Assembly: GCA_013398055.1 (NCBI GenBank)
Contig: VZRS01007675.1
Coordinates: 23,972-87,971 of the forward strand
Direction: 5' to 3'
DNA from: Ifrita kowaldi
Taxonomy: Eukaryota > Chordata > Aves > Passeriformes > Cinclosomatidae
DNA: 64,000 nucleotides
Under the pieces are notes generated by a model. That model did no database searches, was not told where the DNA came from, and was given only the letters and a program-made list of their open reading frames with translations. Shown one piece after another: positions 1-13,539 of this stretch (position 1 is its first letter; every line of letters begins with the position of its first letter). Position numbers and translations under genes: made by a program.

Positions 1-1799
1 AAGAAATCCTCAAGATCACTTTGTAAAACAGCATGGAAGAATGTCAGTACAAACTCTCCTAACTCCATCTGCAGGAAATGCCACTGCAGATCAACCTCCA
101 AAAGTTTGGAAGGGAGCAACAAGGCAGAGTTTAGTGCATTGCTCTGCCAGCTATCATGCATTAAAGCAAATAAAAGGCCTCTTCAGAGGGAGAGAGTAGA
201 GATTCTAAACAGAAAGGAAAAGTTATTTGGAAATTGCAAAATGATATCTTTAATGCATGTGAAATCTTCAATGTCAAAAAGATTTCATTTTTTGTTGATA
301 TGTCTTCAGAGCGTTTTGTCTTCAAGAATAAATTATGGTTTTATCTGTATCAACAACATTTTCATTGTCTAATTTCAGGCAGGCAAAGGCAGAAGGATGG
401 AAATTCAGACAGAAAAAAATTGAGAGCAGAGTTGATACTAAAACGAAATAAAGTCTGTTATTTCAATGCAGCTGAAGAGCATTTCCTTTGAATCACCACA
501 ACTTGACTTTTTTTTTTTTTTACAGTTTTTTGACAAAATGCAGATTTTTGAAGGGAAAAAAAAAAAGAACAGCAAACATTATCCAGCCAGTTGTCTTGTG
601 AAGTGTCATCTGACAGAATCTGTGCTCCAAAGTCCTTGCAAGCCACTGTCAGCCTGAAGAGCAGAAGTGGCCAACTTGACCCAGCTGCAGCATCAGCGCC
701 TGGTTTGGGGGAGCCTCGGTGTTCCGTGCTGACAGCTTGGTTTGGATCCTGCAGCTTTCCCCCAGACAATAGATTTCTCCAAAGGAGGGTGGTGCTGAAG
801 CAGCTGCCTCTGTCGGGCTCTGTGTCAACAGTTTAAATATTAACAGTTCCATGTGTTCTCACCAGCCCCTGGGAAACGCGGGATCAGCTGGAGGGTTTCA
901 CCTCCAGTCCCACACGTGGATTTCCCCCACTCCCAAAAAGAGCTGTGCAGTCACGAACAGCCTGGAGAGAGCCCACATTGCCTTCCAAAAGCCAGCTCTG
1001 ATTTTCCATTTCTCACACCAAAAGGCTGTGTACGTAGACAGGGCTTTTCCACAGCTCCAGGGTCTGCTTGGACAGGCAGCTCCAAACACACTCAGCATCC
1101 CAGGGTGTGTCTGCTGAAGGGAGGAAGGCTCCTTCTCCATCAAACTGAAGAACTAATACCTCCAAAAAGGGGCCCTTTGACCCAAAAAACTCCAAACCCC
1201 TGCTTCATACAAAGTCAACAAGCTCAGGGACAAACAACCCCGCAACAGATATTGCTGAGAAGTTTTGTGTCAGGGTCTGCCGTGGAAAATGGGCTTGCTT
1301 AAGCTTGACACCACACTGAGCACAGTGAAGGAGCCTGGCCTTGCAACAGTGAAGGCACAAATCATAGCAGCAAGGTCTGTAGCTGGAAAAAGAGTCTCTA
1401 GAGAAGACTGGTTAAAAAATGTGATTTATGTCAGCAGCTTTGTATGATCATCTCAGCTCTAGGATCAAAACTTCCCCTCTATAGCCTATATGTGAACTAT
1501 CACTTCCATCTGTGTGCTGTGTATTTACAGGGCAGGTCCTAAACCAGGATTTAGAAGAGCTCCCTAAAGCTCATTATACCTTCTCAAAGTAGGGTCTGGC
1601 TTCAGCCAGGATCCTACACTCTATGGAAAAATGATCCACCCATCCCTTTCCCCTGTCCTTGCACGTGTGGGACAACAGAAGGGTTCATCTCCTGCAGTCT
1701 CTGAGGTGAGAGGAGCCAGGTAAACACGGAAGAACAATTAGAAAGTGCAAGCCACTGAAATGAGAAGCGGTACCAGCAGACAAGGCAGGTACGAGACTG
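1..1799. other. Non-coding, no gene recognised
   Basis: No exon, RNA gene or repeat family is recognisable on either strand. Short open frames overlap each other on both strands without any codon pattern or protein similarity that I recognise, so they are treated as chance. Low-complexity tracts are a T run near 508-521 and an A run near 556-566. Confidence 0.6.
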
Positions 1800-2125
1800 T
1801 TCTTCATCCACCACGTCCAAACTCCGTGCTGCACAAGCCCTGAGGGAAGAGCTCCCTCTGTGCACACAGAAAATCCAGCATTTCGGTGCTGCGATCCAGA
1901 GCTCGGAGCGGCGCTGCTTGGAAAGGGCCCAGGTACCAATCCCCGATCCCACGGGGCAGATCCGTCCTCACCCACCCACAGCCTCCCGCTGTGCATGCTC
2001 TCACTCCGTGGGTTTGCTGGGGAATGACGAGCGCATTTTCAGCTGGATTCCTCTCCCCGTTGCCATGGGGAGACAGACGCACCCTCCCCGGGGCGCTGCG
2101 AGCAGCACAGCGGGAGCGCCTGCTG
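1800..2125. promoter_or_regulatory. Short CpG-rich patch (candidate CpG island or regulatory element)
   Basis: By eye I count roughly two dozen CpG dinucleotides in about 300 bases, far above the CpG-poor DNA on either side, with high GC throughout. A half RFX-type motif (gttgccatgg) lies near 2059. No TATA box, splice donor or coding exon could be tied to it. It could be a small CpG island, an unmethylated enhancer or a remnant. The function is inference. Confidence 0.35.
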
Positions 2126-3580
2126 GGCTTGGCCAAATTCTGAGTTTAAAGGTGCGTGCTGCAGGTGCAGCTTGTTTTTAGGGCAGGGCAGGGGGTCAGC
2201 ACTGTGCTGAGCTGCTCTGACCACGCTCCTGCTGGGGCAGGAGCTGCTGTGGCATTTCAGCTCTGCACCTGGACAGCACCGTTGGCTGGCAAAGACATCC
2301 CTCACCTGCTGTGCACCTGCTGGTTCTTCTGCTTAACACTGGAGGATACACAAATACTATTATTATTTCATATTTTTGTTCCTAGTCGCTGTTCCCAAGA
2401 CAAATTCTCTTTGGTTTTTTTTCAGTCTAAACTTTGAGCAAAATCCATTCTGCCATTTTGAAGTCAGATGGGTGAAAATGAGCCAACTTTAAATCAGAGT
2501 TGCCAACTGGTTTAATTTAATTTGGTGAATTAATCATGAGCCTAGTTCTAAGTCCTTCTTCAAAAAAAAAAAAACCACAACAACATGTTCTTAGATTCAT
2601 GGGAATATATCCAGGGCTGTGTTTGCATTTAAAAACAAAAAGTAAGTTTCTGTCATGGAGACAAACTCTCATAAATGTTACTGCTGGAGCCTGCCACCAG
2701 AAGATAAATTAAAGGCATCTGTCATCAGATGATTATTACTGAGGTAATAGGTTTCAAGTCAAAAACAAGATTTTGGAGAAGCAGAAAGGCAAATAACTCA
2801 TGGTTACTGAATATTTGTGTCTAACAGTTTTCTGTACCCAGTCCAAAACCTCCTGAGATCCCTTTCTTGGCAACATAAATGTAACTGTCCACCCCCAAAT
2901 CCCCACAGGAGAATAGAGCTGTATCCTCTTGGACTCTCTCACCACAGTGCTTCTGACCAGCTTTGCTGGACAAGGGAAAAAGTGTAATTAATGCAGTATA
3001 AGCCAGGGTGGCACAGAAGCACAGGGCTGCTCATTTTTACGTTTTTGTTGGGTGAAGTTTCCACCTGGCTTCATGTTATGAAACAGCAACGATGATTCAC
3101 GCTCCTGGAGCACGGGAATTCCTCAGGACAGGCACAAGCAGAGCAAGAGTGACCACCCAAGGATGGTATAAACAGGAAAAACAGAAATGTGGAGTTCAGG
3201 TCTGCAGATCACCCGGTGCAGATCCAATTCCACTGCAGCATGGCAGAATCATTTGTGGTCTTGGTGGGGAATGTACCAGGATTCCGGTTGGAAGGAAGAG
3301 TTTGCTCTGGTAATGGTTCAAAAAGAGGGGAAAGGATTGTCATCGCAATGAGACAACATTATTTACTGTCCAGATGGAGTAGTGGCAAGCATTGGAATCC
3401 TTGGAGGCAGGAGAAAGTAATCTGCTGTGCAAATTAGGGAGGAACTCCCACAGCCCGTTATGACAACGTGAGTGCTGCACTGGCAGGAGCTGTTGTGCAC
3501 CTTAGGTCACCCTAATTGTATGAAAATCATGTCCACAGGAGGGTGTCAGGAAGGATAATGGATTTAAAGTTTAAACTTTT
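2126..3580. other. Non-coding, no gene recognised
   Basis: Unique-looking sequence that becomes AT-rich after 2340. There is an A run at about 2562-2574. No repeat family or exon was recognised. Confidence 0.6.
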
Positions 3581-3786
3581 AGGAATCCTTCCCTGTGAGG
3601 GTGGTTGGGCCCTGGCACAGGCTGCCCAGAGAAGCTGTGGCTGCCCCTGGATCCCTGGAAGTGCCCAAGGCCAGGTTGGACAGGGCTTGGAGCAACCTGG
3701 GATGGTGGAAGGTTATGGCAGGGGGTGGAAAAAGATGGGCCCCTCCAACATAGACATAAATCCCATCCTGGGATTCTGTGATCAAA
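3581..3786 (+). mobile_element. CR1 LINE, 5'-truncated 3' end
   Basis: The sequence follows the avian CR1 3' region in order: a block beginning ccctgtgagggtggttgggc, then the ccctggcacaggctgcccag block, a ggcttggagcaacctgg block, and a tail ending in attctgtgat, which matches the octamer-type CR1 terminus. It is about 200 bp long, the usual size for a 5'-truncated copy. It has no coding capacity and should be inactive. Neither flank shows a clear target-site duplication, as expected for CR1. Confidence 0.9.
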
Positions 3787-6700
3787 CAGGAGAGGATGTT
3801 TCACCATCACCTCACCACCCTACATATTTGCACACAAATTGTCCTACTTGCCACTACGAAAAGTTCCCAGTTCATGTTGAGGTGCTGGGATAGTGAAAAG
3901 CATCTTCACAGACCTTCGAGGTGAGTGGACAGTGTCTTACAGAAGAGGATCCTTCCCCTGAAAATGTCTTCAGACCAGCACTTCATGCTCATTCTTTATG
4001 TCAGGGGAGGGATTGATGTGTAGACAGGCAAAAGGAAAATGAAATTCTCACCACTGAGGGAGTCTTTTGCAATTTCCCCTCAAACCTGTGCCTGGTTCCT
4101 TTTCTTAAAGAAGGTCATTCACAAGAAAATCCCCTTCCATGTGCAGCTCCCTCCAGAGCTAACTAGATGTTCTTGTACAGCTTATAAATCATAGAGGCAG
4201 CTGTTCCCATCAGCATTTTCCTTCTCCCTTGAAGTACTACCAGCCCCAGCAGCTGCTGAGTCTGAAGGTAATTTCACAAATTAACCTGAGAGCAGCCCAC
4301 AGTCCCAGGACAGCAACCCCACCTGCTCCATGGGACAGAGCCTGCAGCCTCAGCACTTCTGTAAGCTTTCCAGGAGGATGGGAAAGTCTTAGGAGGGGGA
4401 AACCTCAGCTGGATAAGTGTTTCAGCCAGAAGGCAAACAGGGAAGACAGGATGGATGCATTGTACAAAGGCAAAGTACAGAGCAGAAATAAAAATGAGAG
4501 GGGGGGAAAAAGGCTTCAAAGAGCACGGATGGAATGAAGGACATGCACAGTTACCAGCTATACTGAGAAAATAAATAAATAGGAGTAAGCCTGGAGTTGG
4601 AAGAACTTGGCAGCCCACCAGGTCACAGGAGCCAGAGTCCTTGGTAGGTTGAACACCTCTGTTTTGTTCAATGTTCTGTCAATTTTTTCAATACCACGGT
4701 GTACTCACACCCCAAATTTGCCCATGGAGATTTGTCTTTGCTCTTTTGTGTCTCTGGGATGTGAAAGCTTCTTTTGAACTCAGCCCCAGCTCTCCCCATT
4801 TCAGCTGCCAGGGGCTGAGCCTCGAGCTCCTTCCTGTGCTGCTCAGGTGAGGTAGATGTGCTCCGTGGCACCCAGAACTTCGGAATTCGGGTTTGCACAG
4901 GGTAATACGGAAACTGCTGAGCTCTGCTGCCTCAGGAGCTGGTGGAAAATGGAGCTTTGTTAAATGTCCTGCATGGCTCCTGCAGGCACTGCAGGTGGGG
5001 GCCAGGGCCTGGAATGGCAGGCAGAGGCGTTTGCTAATGGAGACGAATGAACGGTGAGCTCCAGTAATGGATTTGGGTTTCTGTCCCTAGAAATCCATTG
5101 CCTACATTGGGGTTTCTATTTCCCCTTTCAGGCTGATTAATTAAATGATTTATTTCTATAAACACAGAGCAAGAGAGAAGGAAGGTGACTGAAGCAAGCA
5201 GAGCGGGTTCCCTTCGATGGCCGGAGGATGCCTGATTTCCTCACCCCAGCTGTGCCCAGGGGAGTCCTGTACTCCTGCCTGATCAGCAGCTGAGGGATCA
5301 ATATTGCCAAGTGTCTGGGTTGTTCCTCAGCTCTTTGTAGATGATAGCTCTTCTTGGGGACCTTGGCAGAGAGGCCTGAGGAGTTGTCCCCTGGCTATGG
5401 TGACTTTGTAGTGAGCGTGGTGAATGACTGCATGAGCAGAGCTGGTCTGGCTCCAGCTGGCCTGGGGAGGGAGAGATCTGAGCAGGAAACGGGGCCTTTT
5501 CCTGAGCACCCAGGGCCCTCACTGCACTCAGCAGAGAGGAGGGGAGAGCCGTGCAGGTGCTCTCCTGTCCTCCTCGATCAGCAAGTTCCTTTGGCCAGGA
5601 CCTTTTCCATACAGTGCACGGGGCTATCTCATGAGTTCCCACAGGTGAGGAATTTCCCTGAACACAGCCAAAAACGCCCTAAAGGCAGCCAGCGGAATAG
5701 CAGAGGGGGCATGGAGCCTGTCTACCTCCTACTATTTCCCTATCCTTTCCTAGGCACAGGGTCAAACCCACTCCCCACCTGCTGCTGGAGAACACGTTCT
5801 GGGGATGCAGCCCCTGGCTCCTGCGACCGTTCTGCCACTCAGGGAAACTGGAGAGCCGTGGAAATGGGAGGGGTGGAGCAGCCTGCTGTGCCCTGCCCAC
5901 CCCAGAGATGTGCGAGCTGCTGCTTCCAACCCCTTCGGGCAGAGCGGCGAGCTGGGTGTGACTAACTGCGGAGCGTGTGTTGGGATCGGGATGTTTCCTT
6001 CCGCCCCAGTTCTGTGAGACTACTCCGTTTCTTCGTTTCGTTTCTTCCTATGGGGCTAAAAAAAGAATTAAGCCTCCTGTATGAAATATCTGATTCAGTG
6101 TAAAGCCGTACACTCCTCATCTCCCACCCTTCTGTGAGAATTGCTTCTTCACTTCGACTAACAAAAAATAGTGTGTTTGCGTGAGCACAGCCCTGCTTAC
6201 AGGAGGAAATGAGAGCCCAGCACTGCCCACAGTTTGGGGCTTTGATATCCTTGAACACTTGTCCTAAACAGAAAGAGTTCTGGCTATCCCACATCCAGAA
6301 GGGGGATGGATGTGTTTGAAGTGTGTTTGACTGTGCCAGGCCTGTTCCTGAGGCTGCTGAGCGCCTGCAGGATGGGAAGTGGCAGACCCGAGGTGACACT
6401 GGGCATTCCTTTTCCTCCTGAGGAGCAAGGACCAGGAACGTGCTTCTCCCTCAGCTGCAGCACCAGGGAGGGATGTGTGCTGGGGAAGAGCACAGCTCTC
6501 ACATCCACTTGTACTTCTGCTTCTGGTAATTGTTCTTTGGTAAGGAGCACTTTGATGAAAGGAACTAATTTACAAAGCAACAATGAGCAAAGAAAACCCT
6601 TGTGTGAGCTCTCTACAACTATCACAGCACCTCGTTGCTTCTAAGCTCTAAAGACCAACTTGACATTTCATTCCAGCTCCTGTGCAGAAGCAACAGGGAC

Positions 6701-7106
6701 AATGGGCACCAGAGAGGTCATCAAACCCTCAGTCCTCTGGCTCCTTTGACAACCAGCTCCTCCTGTGCAGGGTCATGATTACCCCAAAGCAACATTTTGT
6801 CAGGAAGCCGTGGGGTCCCAGGCACTCTGCCCCTCAGATTCCACTTCAGGAGGAGTTTCCTGGGTAATGTCACATTGGACTTACACCTCCTGCCTGCTTC
6901 TCTGCTGCTTCACTTAATTAACATGTTCCAGGGCCCTGTACTGGCCTCACACAGTTTTCACAGCTCTTTTTCTTCTCAGTGCCTGTCCCAGCTTTCTCAC
7001 CCAGGTCCTTCAAAAAGAGCTGCCAGACTCACAATTAGAGGTTCACACCTTGATCCTGCTCTTACGTGCGATGTCCCCTGACAGCTCGTTGGCCAGGGAA
7101 TTGAGG
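3787..7106. other. Non-coding, no gene recognised
   Basis: Mixed unique sequence with no recognised repeat except a short AAAT run near 4571. An open frame of 203 codons on the plus strand (5354-5965) has no domain, no neighbouring splice-consistent frame and a composition driven by GC richness, so I do not call it a gene. A mild rise in CpG occurs at 5,820-6,040. Confidence 0.55.
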
Positions 7107-7236
7107 ATTCCACATCCCTGGGAGTGTTCAAGACCAGGTTGGATGGGGCTCTGAGCAGTCTGGTCTGGTGAAGGAGTCGCTGTTTTTTACAGGGGTTTAA
7201 AGGTGGCATTATATTGTGCAGGGGGTGGGAAGGGTG
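7107..7236 (+). mobile_element. Degenerate CR1 LINE fragment
   Basis: A block with ccacatccctgggagtgttc followed by an accaggttggatggggctc-type block and a gtctggtctggtgaagg segment corresponds to the CR1 3' region in the plus orientation. The sequence then loses similarity and no octamer tail is visible. It is more diverged than the copy at 3.6 kb, and its limits are approximate. Confidence 0.6.
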
Positions 7237-10200
7237 GACTGACCATCTCAGCAGATCTAACACTGTGTCCACACTGAATACTGGAAAGAGAAGCCTCTTT
7301 TGGGGTCAGCTGCTTCTTGGGAATCTTCTCTCTTGGTGTATGTAGCTCCACACATCTGGACCTGGAGCTCAGTCCCCAGAAAGTTTTTGTGGCTCGGTTT
7401 GGGTCTGCTGTTCTCCAAGCTGAGGCTCTGCAGCACGTCCTGCTTTTCACAGAGGATTGAGGGCTCTTCTTGGGTCTGTGTACTTCCTTTCTCGTTTAAT
7501 TTGGTCCTAATTAATTTTCACAGTAAGAGGAAGGGAGGCAGAATTGCCACAGAAGAAGCTCTATTGGAGAAAAGGAAAAAAATTTCCGTAGTGAAGGCAG
7601 TTAGCTAGCAAATCACAGGCCCAGGTCAGCAGTGGGATCTCTCTAATTGGAGATGCTCATTATTTGACAAAACAGAGCTGAAGACCCAAGTTAACTTCAA
7701 AGATGGTCAGAGCTTCAGTGTTGGGGATGCCCCTGGCACCACAGGACCCCCAAGGACGTGGTCCAGACCAGGGGAAAGAGCTCAGATGTGCAGGCATGAT
7801 TCTGGAATAGGATTCAGTGAAGCAAACTGATTTGGGTGGAGGAGAGTAAAAACAAAGCACTGCCTTTATCAGTGGGGCTGTGTCCAGAGGCCAAGAATTA
7901 AACCAGGAGCACACACAAGCGTTGGGATGGGAAGTTATTTAATCAGCTGGAATTAGCTGTGGGGTTTGTCACTTCAGCTTTTCATGTTTGGACTGATTAC
8001 AATTAAAATGCAAAGTTCTGACTGTTTAAGTGCTCCGTGCTAATTGGGGGATCAGTGGGCTGTCTTTTCCCTTTCTCTTCCAATTTCTTTTATGGCTTTG
8101 TTTCCAGCACAGAAGGTGTGGCAATCCCAGGGATCTGAAATGAGGGAGAGAGGTGGGAAACACCAAATAAAACCTGTGTGGGCAGTTCCTCCAAAGCTGG
8201 AGAGGGAGGGAGGCAGGGGTCTTTCCTGCACAGGGAACAAACCTTTGCAAAGGGATATGATAATCCTGCTTTCCTCTCCCCTGGTTGCTTTTGGCCCAAC
8301 AGCTGTGGGGATCAATTGAATGAGATGGTAGGTCAAGAGTTTGCTTGTTTTTGCAAGTTGTTTTTGTGTGGTGAAAGAATTGCCGCTCGGAGCAGCCCTT
8401 TTCTTCACCAGTGGGTGCTTTCCCAGGGAGAGGCCTGGTTTTTGGAGAGAGCAGCTGAAGGACTATCACAGCAGCCTTCTCCACACCCCCATCCAAGGAA
8501 CGGCATGGTTTGCAGTCCTGGGGCAGATGTGGGCAGCAATTATCACACCCACACAGCTGCCCCCATCAGCAAGATGCTTCTTGTGCCTGGAAAAGGGCAA
8601 ATCCCACTGGGATTACCTGAGTGAACAGTGAAAGGGAACAATCGAAGGCCTCCAACACGCAAAACATCAGAATGGAGATTTCTTCATGCTCAAATAGTGT
8701 CTGGGGAAGTTTTGAGCACGGTGTCACCGCAGCTGGTGGTGGGGCCAGGCTGCAGTTGCAGGCAGAGCATTCCTGCTTTGCCAGCTCTCCTTTGGGCCAC
8801 GCTTCAGCACCCAGCAGGGAGCAGCTCTGGGGTGGGATCAGCGTTCATGTGGGGCACTGAGGCACCAGCACCACAGAAAGAAAAGCATCAACTGCCACGA
8901 TGAGCAAACACTGCTGTTCCCACCCAAAATTTACATTGTCAGCTCTGCTTCACAGAGAGCTGTGGTCAGCAGTGATGGGCAGCTGGGCAGAATCACTTCC
9001 ATCTGCTGAAATCATCTTTTGAGCAGCTGAATGTTCCTTATGCTTGTGCCTACCCCAGGCTGTTGACAAGGTGATGTGTTACCCCTTCCTTTCTGGTGGA
9101 GAGCCGAGGCCCAGAGAGCAGCTGAAACCCACCCAGGTGATGCCAGCAGGGAGCAGAGCTGGCAAAAAGCTGGATAATCCTGTCAGAGGGGTTTGCAGAG
9201 CCCAGGAAGGACCAGCCACGGCAAATGGACCTGGAAAACCCCTCCTGAGGGAAGTGTTGCAGCAATTCCCCACAAACCCCATGGCAGGAGCCGGGGGAGG
9301 GCAGGCCTTCCACAGCTCCTCAGCAGGAAGCTGCTGCAGCTCTTTGATGGAATGAAAACTCAGGCTCTGCATCCTGAATCCCCCTTCCCAGGAGGCAGCC
9401 AGGGTGCTGCAGGGCTGGGGTGGGTGACAGGGAAGTGTCCACCTCCATGTGGGAACCAGGGATGGCTCTGGAAGGGTTGAGAGGAGGTGAACCCCTCCTC
9501 AGAGAGGGAGAGGAGAGTGAGTGAAGGGTGAGCTGCCTCCACCACGGCCAGGGCCTGCAGGAGGCCTCTCATGAAGCTTCTCATGCCCAGCCAAGCACGT
9601 CAGCAGAGCAGCCCCATCCCCAGGGAAGGGGAGGAGGGGTCCCAGGGGCTCTGCCACCGAGCACCCCCTGATGCAGCTCCTGCTCTCGCTCCGGTGGGCT
9701 CCGGAGATGGGCAGCTGTGTGTGAAATGCGTTCAACTTTTGGCTTTTTCTTTCATGAATTCAGCAAGATTTACCACCAGAAAGAGGGGAAGGAGAAAGGA
9801 AAATATCCTCTGATCCTAGTGGGGGGCGCAGGGACGAGGAGTTGAGGAGGGAGAGGAGAGAGGGGGCAACTGAGGAGGCCTGGAAGTGTGGGAGCAGAGG
9901 TACAGTGAATGCACTGCCATTGTTGGGATGGTTTATCCTCATCCATGCTTCTCCCAGTCCTCCCACAGGCAGAGCTTCCCTCACACGTGGGATACAGGAG
10001 CTCATCCCCCCAAACCCTGAGCCCAAAGGGAGCTGTGGCAGGGGGTGGCTCTGTGTCTGAGGCTCCCCTGGCTGAGCACAAGGCCCATGTCCAGAACCAG
10101 GTCCAGGTGTGTCTCTCCCCAGTCCCCCTCCTTGGCTGGGTTCTGTCTGTCAGCACAGCCCATGCGAGCTGGGGACAGTACTGGCTGTCCATGTACCTCA

Positions 10201-12847
10201 CACCAAACTCAGTCCCAGCTCTCCCCTTGCTGCTGCTGCTCAGCAGACCCTAATTCAGGCTTGGGTGAGGCCAGAGCTTCCCAAAGAGCTGGGGATTTGG
10301 CTTGAAACAAGAGACAAAGTTTGAGATCCAGGTCCTTGAGGCAGGTTGCCCTCACTGAGAAGCCCAAAAGCCACCTCCTTGTCCTTCTGAAGGTGTGACC
10401 TGAGCTGCAGGGTTGGCTGCTGGTCCCCAGGTCCTCCTGAGGACAGCTGCCCAGTCACACAGGCACGCAGCAATTGCAAGCAGCAATTTCCACCGGGGTG
10501 GGTGTCTCAGCTGGAGGTTCCCTGGCCTGGCTCCCTTTGGGGTGCAGATGTGTTCGGGGTGCTGCTGCCAAAAAAAACCGGTGGGAAGAACTGGAGCAAG
10601 AAACCATGTTCAGTGTGGTGTGGGGGAGGGATTACGATACACACAGCTCTCATTTTCCTGCAGTCCCCAGAGCGGGAGGGAGATATTTAATGGGAATGTG
10701 CTTGGACTGGCAGGGAAGGATTTTTTTTTTTTTTAACATCTCAATTCAAAGTGCTGTAAAATGAGGTGTTGCTAAGGCAGACTCTAAACTAAAGGACATG
10801 AGGGTTTCCAACTTGTCTTCCTGAAGGAAAGCCCAGAGGCGGAGAGAAGCAAACCATCCTTGCCTAAGAGCCCTGGATTTTTCTTTTTCCGCACTTCAAG
10901 CACCCAAATGGAAGCACAGAGGGAAAGATCAGCAGCATTATCAAGTCACCTGCCTGGAAAAAGCTGTGGGTGGCAAAGGGACGTTCCAGAAACCACAGGG
11001 AGATCAGGGACCAAACCCAGTGCTAGGATCACGTTGGGCTCTGTGGGAATTAGGTGTGTACAGTGTGGGAAGGCAGGAGGGCAGAGCTGGGATGAGGAGG
11101 AGACACTGGGGTCATTCCCATGGTCTAGGGCAATGTGCAGCTGGGGTGTTCTCCTGGATGTGCCCCAGCTCTGGAGCACCAAGCACCTGAATGTGCTTGT
11201 AAGGAGAAAATTGCATCCAGAGATGACACTTTTTGCAAAGTGGGAAGGACCATTTATGGCTGTTTGCCTAAGTGAGGGGAGGAGAAGAGAGAGGGAGCCC
11301 CTGGCCCCCAAAAGAAGGTGAAACTGGAACTCAGCGACTCAGAGACTGTCTTCTGACCACAGAAGGCAGATGAGACTTCTCCTTGTGTGGGCTGGCCTTC
11401 ACCCCAAAAATAATTGGGGCAGAGGGATGGGGTTGGCCTCTTTTATCTCACTGCTGTCCAGTGAAACCTTCGAATTGAGCCACCAGCATTGGGCTGTGCT
11501 TGGAAAGAATTTGGGAGCATCCCCTGGAGCCAAACAGTGCCTCTGTTGTGAGACCTTGGACTCTGTTATTCCTGGCACCGAGATATTTCTGCAGCCAGGA
11601 AGCACAGAAAGAGCTGCTCAAAGCAAAGGTTTGTGCTCTTGTTCTCCCGACAAAGGCGTTTAAATGGAACCAGAGCTGCGAGCAGAGCTGAGAACAGCTG
11701 TGCTATTTTCATCCCTCCGTGTCTCCCTCGCCTCGGCATCAGCATCAAAGGCAGCCCAGCCAGGGAAGACCCTGGGAAGGGCTCTGGAAGCTGGCAGGGC
11801 CCCGGGAGGATTGCAGTGCAGCCCTGTCACTGCTCGTTGGCTCCGTGCCGCTGGATGGGGCAGCGAGGCCTCCCCAGCCGAGCACAAACCGTGGGCAGGA
11901 AGTTTCCTCCTGCAGGAACAAATTCCAAACCCACAGAAGCCTCGATAAATAAATAAATAAGGCTTCGTGCTCCACTCCCGGATGCTGCTGCGGAAATCCA
12001 GAATAAGTTCAGTGGATGAATTCCAAATGGACCAGTGTCAGGGAGAGACGGATTTAGCCTGAATGGCAGCGCAGGGAAATGAGATGCTTTTTGCTCACTG
12101 CGTTGAAGCATAAACATAATTTCCCTTGTGAAGTTTTCGAGTGATCCTCTGGAATGTAACAAAAGGGAGCTCTGGCTCCTCAGCTTCGTTGCTTTCTTTA
12201 GCTGCTCTTTGCTTGTTGTCCCAGCAGCAGCACCGCCTGTGTGTCTGAGGGGCAGAGGAGCACATCTGTGGGATTGTTGGAGCCCAGGTGGGCTCTCTGA
12301 TGTCAGGGATGCTTGTCATGGCACAGGGAACAGCAAGCTGAGAGTCCCACCCTGACCCGCTCCTTTCTGCCCAAGTTTGAACCCCATCCCCGGGGCTACT
12401 GGAGCAAAATCTCTTCTTTGCCATGAATCAGGGAGAAGCTCTCCTTGATTTTTGCATGAAGCACGTGAAAATTGTAAGAAAGGCAGAGGTAATGTGGTAA
12501 TTTTTCTTCTTCAGCTTTTTTTTTCCTTGTTACATACCTCATTCCGTTTCCAAGTTGATTTTTTTGAGCTCAACTATATTTTCTCTTGTCCCCCCACAAG
12601 ATTTAGCAGAAGGTTGTATAAAAGAATAAACAAATAACCTTAAATGAAAGCCTGCAAGCAACACAAAACAAAACAAAAACAAAAAAGCAAAAGAGTGTCT
12701 TTGTAACCAAATTGATGCCAGCATCTGTGGAAATGAAATATTTAGCCCAGGATTCAGTGCTTATCCTCCTGGTGTCAGCTCTAATCCGAGCTGCCACTTC
12801 AGAAAATGAGCAAACAAACAAAAAATAGTTGAGCCTTTTCCCTGACC
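7237..12847. other. Non-coding, GC-moderate, no gene recognised
   Basis: A long stretch without a recognised transposon, exon or RNA. It holds a T run at 10721-10734, an AAAT microsatellite near 11946-11960 and an A/C-rich tract (aaaac units) near 12663-12690. Open frames of 100-156 codons exist on both strands and overlap one another, with no supporting features. Confidence 0.55.
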
Positions 12848-12975
12848 ATGCCGGTTTCAGAGCTGTGGGTCCGGTGCTCGGGATTCATCCGGGCGAGTTC
12901 CCATGCGGGCACCGGGTCGTTCTGGGGAGCTCACCGTGTCCCACCGCGGCTTCTGCAGCTCAGCCACAGCGTTTC
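12848..12975. promoter_or_regulatory. Very short CpG-rich patch
   Basis: About 14 CpG dinucleotides fall in some 130 bases, with several ccgg and gcgg contexts, then CpG drops sharply. It is too short for a classical CpG island and no promoter element or donor site follows. A methylation-free regulatory patch or chance GC enrichment are both possible. Confidence 0.25.
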
Positions 12976-13539
12976 CTCTCTCCCCTCCCCTCCCTGCCCC
13001 CAGCTCCCTCTCCGTGTGCTCATCCTGATCCCAAATGCCAGTGCTGACAGCACCCCAGAGGGACACCAGCGGCTTTGGGAGGGGCACTGAGGTTTTTAAA
13101 GTGTTTTGTTATTTTCTCTCACTGCTGCTCCAGCACTCTCTGCTCTGCTGGGCACTTGTGCCTCTCCAAACCCATGCCAAGCTCCAGGCCAGGTGTCCTT
13201 AACACAACAATCCACCTTGTAAGGACTCTTTAAACTGACCTTTAAACAACCCCTAACGGGATTCTGTTTGGGGATCTGGGTTTGGTTTCCTTTCGGAAGC
13301 AGGAACAACAAAAGCTCAAATAATATTTTTAGCTTTGGATACCCCAGGAGCACCAACAAATCCAAAAATATTCCTGAAAAGCAAGACAGCAGTGGTCTGC
13401 TTTAACCATAAATGCCACAAAAATAGTAACCCCAGGAGAAGCTTCGGTTGGTTTTTTTCCCAATGCTAAAAGCAAATACTTTTTCAGCCAAAATAGAAGT
13501 TGATGTAACAGATTTGACCTTTCTTGCTGTCAGCTGTCA
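12976..13539. other. Non-coding, no gene recognised
   Basis: Unique-looking sequence between the CpG-rich patch and the next CR1 copy. No motif of note was seen. Confidence 0.6.

Noticed and set aside
5354..5965. Plus-strand open frame of about 200 codons
   Set aside because: No recognisable domain, low-complexity GC-driven composition, overlapping frames on the other strand, and no adjacent exon-like frames.
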